From a bacterium (GTDB lineage Bacteria > Bacteroidota > Bacteroidia > Bacteroidales > Muribaculaceae), in NCBI GenBank assembly GCA_004563195.1, contig SFTJ01000070.1, positions 1 through 11,637 on the forward strand: a stretch of DNA of 11,637 nucleotides, written 5' to 3'. Made by a program: the position numbers and the translations under genes. The notes beneath the pieces are model-generated. The model did not search any database, had not been told where the DNA came from, and saw only the letters and a list, made by a program, of their open reading frames with translations. This document shows positions 9,201-11,637 of this stretch, in pieces; within the stretch, counting starts at the first letter, position 1, and each line of letters opens with the position of its first letter.

Positions 9201-11234
9201 ATGCTCGGTAGTGACACGCACGCTGATTGGACAACATCACCGAGTGCCAACGGCTTCTTGAGCAATCTCCAGCTCGGAGCTCTGCCGTTCTTGAAGCACC
9301 TCGATGTACGCAACACCGAGATTACCACCATTGAGGCGAGTGGCTGTCCTCGTATTGAGAGCATTCTTGCCGACTCAACTTCATTGGCTACAATCTCACT
9401 TGCCGAGGCATCTCCAATCGACACCTTGTCGTTGCCCGACACGATGACAGCTCTCAACTTCGTCAATCTGCCTAACCTTACTTATCCCGGTGGTCTTACC
9501 ATTTCCGGATTTGGAAATGTAGCACGACTTATGTTGGCAGGCTGTCCGAAGATTGACAAGATGCAACTCATCAATGGCATCACCTCATCGTCAGCAATCA
9601 AGTACATCCGCCTCACTGACCTCAACATTACAGCATCGTCTGAAATCCTCTCTGCGCTGAAAAATAGCGGAGCTGTCGGTATTGATGCTCTTGGAAATGC
9701 CTACGATGAGAGCGGACAATGTAGCGGTTTAACCGGACGTTGGATTATGAGCGACTTGGTAGAAGATGACCAGTTGGCAGAATACCAAAAGTATTTCCCT
9801 CAACTGACTATCTACAACTCGCAATACTCGCACATCATCTTCAGCGATGCCGAAGAAGATAGCGAGAACATCACCAATGCCGACAACAATACCGGCTACA
9901 AGTTTAGCAACAAGTATGTGGCAAGCGGACACTTCAAGCTCATCGAATCGTTGAGCCACGCATACAAGTGTACCTATAATGAAGCCGACGGCAAGATGTA
10001 TGCCGACGAAATCAGCGACAGCGACTACACGCAGTACGATGATGGTTCTACGTTCGACCCACAAGACGTTGCCGGCGAAGGCTACGACATTATGAAGCAC
10101 ATCTATCGTCACTGGTATAAAGGAGTTAATGACTTCAAGAACCAGGAGAAGCACTTGTTCGTTTCTGCCAACAAGTCAATGCCGCTGAGCACTGCAACCA
10201 AGGTTACACGCAAGAAACTTGCCGACATCCTTGTGCAGTCGCTGTCAGCAATCTACACAGGCAACCAAGTCGTAGGCGAGGATTATACCCTTACCACGAA
10301 TGCCAACCACGGCGTTTATATGATTGACGTAGAAGGAATGAAACAAGTCCGTTGGCCCGGCATCAATAATGCCACCATTGGAGCCTTGTTCCTTGATGCC
10401 AAAGGTAAAGTGCTTAGCACCTATAATATGAGTGTAAGCCACGCATTGTTTGACTTCGTTCTCGGTGAGTACATCTTCATCGATGTACCTGCTGGAGCTT
10501 GCAAGTTCCTGTTCACTGCGCCTAACGGCTTTGATGACCTTGAAGCCATTGCTGTTGACAGCTCAGAAGTTGAGGCAATAGAGCCTGACTGGGTTCATAC
10601 CGATGTTGTAGAAGATGAGGACCAGAATACACTCGTCGCAGTCTATGGTGCTTCAATAGACAGCCTTCTCCGTATTCGTTCAATCAGCGGCGCTAAAACT
10701 CGCACTGGTGATGGGAATAGCACTATCAATAGCGAATGGACTTATGACGATGACGGTGAACTTACTAACACCATCGTTCCGACATCTACCATACACTACA
10801 CCGCAGCCGACTTGATTAATCTCTGCCGTATGCGAGGCAAAGGCTACCAAGCAATCGACTACGAAATCAGCAAGACAGTTGCCAACCTTGTGTTCGGTCT
10901 GCTCGGCGATCGTGATGTGCAAGCACAGTGCGGTTATGGTTTGAGTTCGCAGTACACAACTGGAGCCAACGGCCTCAACAGCTATGGTAATATCACCCGA
11001 ATCTACAACGGCGGCAACATTGGGAACCTCATCTTCGGTATTCAGAATTTTGTTGGCTGTAACTCCGAGTGGATGGATAATGTTGCCGTGAATGTTGATA
11101 GTGTCGCCGCAATGCGAAAGAATAAGTTCGCAACCACCTCGTCTTTCCCGATTGACGGCAAGTGGCACATTCGCAATCCGTACACCAAGACAGAGCGAGT
11201 TGTTCATATGCAGATGTCATCTCATCTCGTATGA
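3297..11234 (+). CDS. Giant modular tail fibre/adhesin (2645 aa), trunk of the DGR target
   Basis: ATG follows the upstream stop by three bases. Modules seen, by residue: fibre motif GGLMSAADKVKVN (about 113-125) leading into an Ala/Thr-rich coiled coil to 185; LDEKGLIPESNIPGKYDDVV (192-211) and GKVYVDISSNKTYRWSG (288-304), both typical of Bacteroidales phage fibres; two similar beta modules (468-506, 552-597); Gly4 linkers near 600 and 665; Ig-like beta domains (about 668-1000); a LamG/ConA-like jelly roll (1002-1220); a CotH-kinase-like region (about 1237-1760) with D1680..KN1685 and YDCDT (D1721, D1723); LRR-like repeats (about 1937-2090); and the front of a C-type-lectin/formylglycine-enzyme-like fold (about 2445-2645) with GCNSEWMDN (2587-2595). 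The lectin fold is incomplete: this frame stops at TGA 11232-11234 and the remainder lies in the next frame. No signal peptide is seen, as expected for a virion protein. Its role is host-surface binding, inferred from modules and context. The domain names are read by eye. Confidence 0.88.
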   Translation: MAITQDELNSIISSVLSSIRTNSKTIEQMTPATSLGETDYFEVSGGKKVSYSVLKELIGSMSTEDQDSLRTQIEQAKLKSVSITTTETSATLTIQSVGKTISCTIPTATTSSGGLMSAADKVKVNSAYDLANSAKTTAANALSQAEEAASTAETSSQVATEAKTLAQTAKTTADAAKAVTDTKGLANGLAPLDEKGLIPESNIPGKYDDVVEFKGSKMMTSAPQMQSYSGLSTDENCSVLFDPVNGVFVISVETVSTTGKQTVTTYNNWADGSSFGEASSLGRVPQIGKVYVDISSNKTYRWSGSEMVVIGSDLALGHTETTAFPGNEGAELQTTVKDHGVQIRDNTQRVAVVGILKADGEWNGSGQAPTLGVWLCDNGEGGVYWRSFGSTSFYNFPEEDYNSDVYANEDRIYRVGSELFRIKNNKLIGMAGSAVGNCFNVTNEVPITDSTNPYYNLQTAIETTAAQGLIQLGMQITFAIGDKSWKTYQYIGSTTKTSDFVDVENWLDTAGISAGVEPVINVTELCGLSPVEGANMLSKAIAAIVSFSESTGIEYRKGGLVLTYKTADQKWETKQFIGDFSTSNAKEFENESLWKDFGGGGSAIELADDPEQDGTKAFSSGGAYKLAKQAIVDFEQSQDDDNIYYQPKNTFGEDVCTLITVPKSGGGGTSNVSTLTIYFENNDSAPAFSYGSNIIVKMAAKSSSYENGEEILGTIRTIAIVDYATGLTLWQDTVNASSSTSSNDTKFTLDFTDFFSGAASKDFQIVVTDADGNTRKKLITVTALDITVTSPQTLNYTAGSALTVGGSTKSILMYRFPNNASTQGIRCVVEMYFGGEWKELGTAIITDTYSKSISINPTDVFGVGEQLTHGAYMLRIQGTDVKTGIKGNTLYTSVMCVNTEDTTPIVAIRYFDNNNGSLRLYDNLSVDVAAYTPGSTETNVSVMWNGVAINTQTLITSAVATVTKQVQGYKTDGSDTIAVKAVSGDVSTPDIIVTVNGSAIGVTLKDGAVISYDFSTRSNSDSDHSIVSGGYEMQVNGSNWSSNGFSNYLGENCLRVAENVTAEIPYSPFGSSAVERNNGMAVQFAFATQSVADDDKILIDCYDPESGAGFYVKGNKAAIFCKNGTPTIAERTFKCGEKITMAVVVEPSTIYLTREGTNYSTMKMYLNGEEVACIGYVSNSGAILSTKTIKFDGTLADLYLYYFLAYESYMQWAEAFQNYLCKLSDTNAMITEYHNEDVLDSSNVPSLSALAEKKIPYYVVVADQAVFDTFDSDINTSTNFKCTLYYYDPAKPWRSFKAENVRWRRQGTTSAKRPIKNDRFYLAKEKGWKITPLYPDYTTEEALRAYALMEIGYVQVGENTIPVRIITVKVDFSDASNANDCGVCDLMNATFRALGNNYMTPAQVAYDGTWASGDVSLTGLAMNHSTANHPIAVFRSTMESLTDAWFHAKGNWKEDKGEQVALGFQKTPGYNKGCLNYGDFIEYFGTEGETLDQIEARFKADSTVDTSAIYLLSLYCGRNYRFMRHNGSSWAASSGSMKQVNGKWVITGDVLNPVSGYELLTYDGMDWWQGVNSVEDMMAPTTSQSSWVTKLKLGLDTYPAWTYYFECMIDDDQLQIDLAMGKKVPFELYNVLRFCGSCDYSKSELADTWQTIWKEQMYRYINPYSLVAYYAFTDYLAAVDQQAKNMQPMFFLEPGASVTNGVYSGVGNVEPIRMYCNKVYDCDTCNGKDNDGYPSISPTLDPSDLTDLSYAGRGSVLWNNIRGQQTMNVNDAGDTITLKGVISTMRNLPDTLGIGAGPFSPEGALHYFVEMRLKKWPKVVSSYDGERKYISNTPTADALYFYALQGLGLTALPRFIEERWRYRDGCYECGEFMSAAHYITGRIGAKDGAVIRFTAAKDGYFAVGNDAGNVRQGMYLKAGESGVFNDFQHGDNILLYLFNADLMSELDLSEISLDTSWSFAKMTLVERLMLGSDTHADWTTSPSANGFLSNLQLGALPFLKHLDVRNTEITTIEASGCPRIESILADSTSLATISLAEASPIDTLSLPDTMTALNFVNLPNLTYPGGLTISGFGNVARLMLAGCPKIDKMQLINGITSSSAIKYIRLTDLNITASSEILSALKNSGAVGIDALGNAYDESGQCSGLTGRWIMSDLVEDDQLAEYQKYFPQLTIYNSQYSHIIFSDAEEDSENITNADNNTGYKFSNKYVASGHFKLIESLSHAYKCTYNEADGKMYADEISDSDYTQYDDGSTFDPQDVAGEGYDIMKHIYRHWYKGVNDFKNQEKHLFVSANKSMPLSTATKVTRKKLADILVQSLSAIYTGNQVVGEDYTLTTNANHGVYMIDVEGMKQVRWPGINNATIGALFLDAKGKVLSTYNMSVSHALFDFVLGEYIFIDVPAGACKFLFTAPNGFDDLEAIAVDSSEVEAIEPDWVHTDVVEDEDQNTLVAVYGASIDSLLRIRSISGAKTRTGDGNSTINSEWTYDDDGELTNTIVPTSTIHYTAADLINLCRMRGKGYQAIDYEISKTVANLVFGLLGDRDVQAQCGYGLSSQYTTGANGLNSYGNITRIYNGGNIGNLIFGIQNFVGCNSEWMDNVAVNVDSVAAMRKNKFATTSSFPIDGKWHIRNPYTKTERVVHMQMSSHLV
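11231..11234 (+). promoter_or_regulatory. ATGA stop-start overlap between fibre and variable tip
   Basis: The fibre stop codon TGA (11232-11234) sits inside ATGA, whose ATG opens the variable-tip frame. The same four-base arrangement joins the first two genes at 2463-2466, so re-initiation by a terminating ribosome is a plausible route here. No purine-rich ribosome binding site precedes it, and no X-XXY-YYZ slippery heptamer is present in the overlap of the two frames (11156-11234). Confidence 0.6.
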
Positions 11235-11452
11235 CTACCGACAACAGCAAGTGGAACAAATGGTATTCCGACGGGCAGTGGTACAGTGCCGAAAGAAGCC
11301 GTGTCCCTCTGCGGTCTAGCGGCAATGCGGTCGCGTATGGCGGTCTCGTGTGTGCGTACGCGAATGGCGCTGGGTCGTACTCGCTCTCGTACAGCGGCGT
11401 GCGGCTGGCCTTCAGGGGCGCGGTCGTATTCCGAAAGAAGCGGACAACGTAA
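11231..11452 (+). CDS. DGR variable protein: C-terminal half of the C-type-lectin-like fold (73 aa)
   Basis: ATG 11231 overlaps the fibre stop as ATGA, one base back in frame (-1 relative to the fibre). The frame is open from 11156, so a GTG at 11162 or entry by frameshifting is also possible. The product begins MTTDNSKWNKWYSDGQWYS and ends GVRLAFRG plus a basic tail, the classic C-terminal half of DGR-diversified C-type-lectin domains. Residues 30-41 contain template-altered positions: S30, G31, V34 and Y36 where the template encodes Asn, and C41 where it encodes Tyr. Codons in this part are unusually rich in GCG, CGN and GGC compared with the fibre gene. The frame-matched residues just before the ATG (ADVISSR) also read like family sequence, which argues that the ancestral protein was continuous with the fibre. 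A separate peptide made by translational coupling, a frameshift fusion, or a broken gene are all possible. Confidence 0.75.
   Translation: MTTDNSKWNKWYSDGQWYSAERSRVPLRSSGNAVAYGGLVCAYANGAGSYSLSYSGVRLAFRGAVVFRKKRTT
11298..11428 (+). repeat. DGR variable repeat (VR)
   Basis: Bases 11298-11355 align without gaps to 11580-11637 (offset 282). There are seven mismatches, at 11319, 11321, 11322, 11330, 11331, 11336 and 11352. Each is an A in the downstream copy and G or T here (five A-to-G, two A-to-T). Identity fails immediately upstream of 11298. The 3' limit is not visible because the template runs out of the window. I place it near the end of the GC-rich block after GVRLAFRG by analogy with other DGRs, so the end coordinate is an estimate. 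The VR lies in the last two thirds of the 73-residue frame. Confidence 0.88.
11394..11427 (+). other. Candidate initiation-of-mutagenic-homing (IMH) region
   Basis: This is a nearly adenine-free, GC-rich block at the 3' end of the VR (no A in 11394-11413 and none in 11415-11427), covering the codons for GVRLAFRGAVV. In characterised DGRs the GC-rich IMH sits at this place and marks where target-primed reverse transcription starts. The matching template segment is outside the window, so the IMH/IMH* mismatches that would define it cannot be seen. Confidence 0.5.
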
Positions 11453-11477
11453 AGCGGAAAAATCTTGAAAAAGCGAC

Positions 11478-11513
11478 AGAGGGAGAGCCGAAAGGCTGCT
11501 CCCTCTCCCTTTT
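11478..11513 (+). terminator. Hairpin with GAAA loop and T tail; terminator and possible DGR homing hairpin
   Basis: The left arm 11478-11489 pairs with 11494-11497 and 11499-11506: twelve base pairs with one bulged G at 11498 and a GAAA tetraloop at 11490-11493. CCC and then TTTT (11510-11513) follow, giving a rho-independent terminator shape 25 bases after the variable-tip stop. DGR targets characterised in Bordetella phage carry a hairpin with a GNA-type four-base loop just downstream of the IMH that stimulates retrohoming. This one has the right loop and location, so it may serve both purposes. Confidence 0.75.
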
Positions 11514-11528
11514 CTCGCCGTAGGCGAG
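11514..11528 (+). other. Small second hairpin
   Basis: A perfect six-base inverted repeat CTCGCC/GGCGAG (11514-11519 and 11523-11528) with a three-base loop directly abuts the T tail of the preceding hairpin. It lies upstream of the template promoter-like box. It could be part of the termination structure or of the DGR target cruciform; its role is unknown. Confidence 0.45.
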
Positions 11529-11549
11529 TCGAGTTTCTCAAAAAAATAC

Positions 11550-11557
11550 TAACTTTG
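11550..11557 (+). promoter_or_regulatory. Bacteroidota-type -7 promoter box ahead of the template repeat
   Basis: TAACTTTG matches the TAnnTTTG -7 consensus of the primary sigma factor in Bacteroidota and follows an A-rich tract (11540-11547). I see no good TTTG/-33 match at the usual spacing upstream, so strength is uncertain. Transcription would start a few bases after 11560, just before the template repeat at 11580. This would separate the TR/reverse-transcriptase transcript from the tail operon, which the preceding hairpin terminates. Confidence 0.5.
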
Positions 11558-11579
11558 CACTTGGGTAGAGAGTCCAACT

Positions 11580-11637
11580 GCCGTGTCCCTCTGCGGTCTA
11601 ACAACAATGCGAACGCGAATGGCGGTCTCGTGTATGC
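11580..11637 (+). repeat. DGR template repeat (TR), 5' part, cut by the window end
   Basis: This is the donor copy of the VR. Eleven adenines are present in the visible 58 bases, mostly grouped as AAC/AAT codons in the register of the target. Read in that register it encodes SNNNANANGGLVYA, the Asn-rich pattern typical of DGR templates, where AAY codons give wide amino-acid variety without making stops. Seven of eleven adenines differ in the VR, against none of 47 other bases. It lies outside any gene I can support and is preceded by its own promoter-like box. The reverse transcriptase and any accessory gene would be expected downstream, outside the window. Confidence 0.9.

Larger units (their letters stand above)
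11289..11441 (+). repeat. 11-bp direct repeats bracketing the VR
   Basis: CCGAAAGAAGC occurs at 11289-11299 and again at 11431-11441. The left copy ends where TR/VR identity begins and the right copy lies just after the GC-rich IMH candidate. A shortened relative, CCGAAAG, is in the loop region of the hairpin at 11488-11494. This may be chance or a trace of how the repeat unit was inserted. Confidence 0.4.

Noticed and set aside
11156..11234. Classical -1 slippery heptamer joining the fibre to the variable tip
   Set aside because: No X-XXY-YYZ heptamer is present in the overlap. Frameshifting is not excluded but has no standard signal here.
11029..11607. 192-codon open frame on the minus strand covering the VR and terminator
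   Set aside because: It runs antisense through the lectin tip, the hairpin and the TR flank. Its composition is what the complement of GC-rich VR codons gives and it has no recognisable domain.
1..11637. CRISPR array, tRNA, rRNA or insertion sequence
   Set aside because: No regularly spaced repeats, cloverleaf-like segments, transposase frames or terminal inverted repeats were seen.

Overview
The window is the distal tail end of a Bacteroidota (probably Bacteroidales gut) phage or prophage. It closes on the front half of a diversity-generating retroelement (DGR). The host assignment rests on three things: tail-protein wording that I recall from Bacteroidales prophages (no search was possible), the absence of clear Shine-Dalgarno sites ahead of the genes, and a TAnnTTTG-type promoter box at 11550-11557. 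All genes are on the + strand.

Layout: (1) 1-2466 is the 3' part of a large tail/baseplate-like protein whose start lies before the window. (2) 2463-3293 encodes a 276-residue tail-associated protein that overlaps its predecessor by ATGA. (3) 3297-11234 encodes a 2645-residue modular tail fibre or adhesin. In order it has an N-terminal fibre segment with an Ala-rich coiled coil, two similar beta modules, glycine linkers, Ig-like beta domains, a LamG/ConA-like jelly roll, a CotH-kinase-like domain, a leucine-rich-repeat-like stretch and the start of a C-type-lectin-like domain. (4) 11231-11452 is a 73-codon frame starting in a second ATGA overlap. It encodes the rest of the lectin-like fold and carries the DGR variable repeat (VR). 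(5) 11453-11579 is non-coding and holds a strong hairpin/terminator with a GAAA loop, a second small hairpin and a Bacteroidota-type promoter. (6) 11580-11637 is the start of the template repeat (TR), cut off by the window end.

The TR and VR can be aligned directly for 58 bases without gaps. All seven differences fall at template adenines and none of the 47 non-adenine positions differs. This is the signature of adenine-specific mutagenic retrohoming. The reverse transcriptase should lie just downstream but is not in the window.

The genes fit one machine: two baseplate/tail components, a giant fibre, and a hypervariable lectin tip that the DGR would diversify to change receptor specificity. 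The main oddity is that the lectin tip is separated from the fibre by a -1 frame change exactly where the fold should continue. This could be translational coupling, programmed frameshifting, an inactivating mutation or a sequence error.
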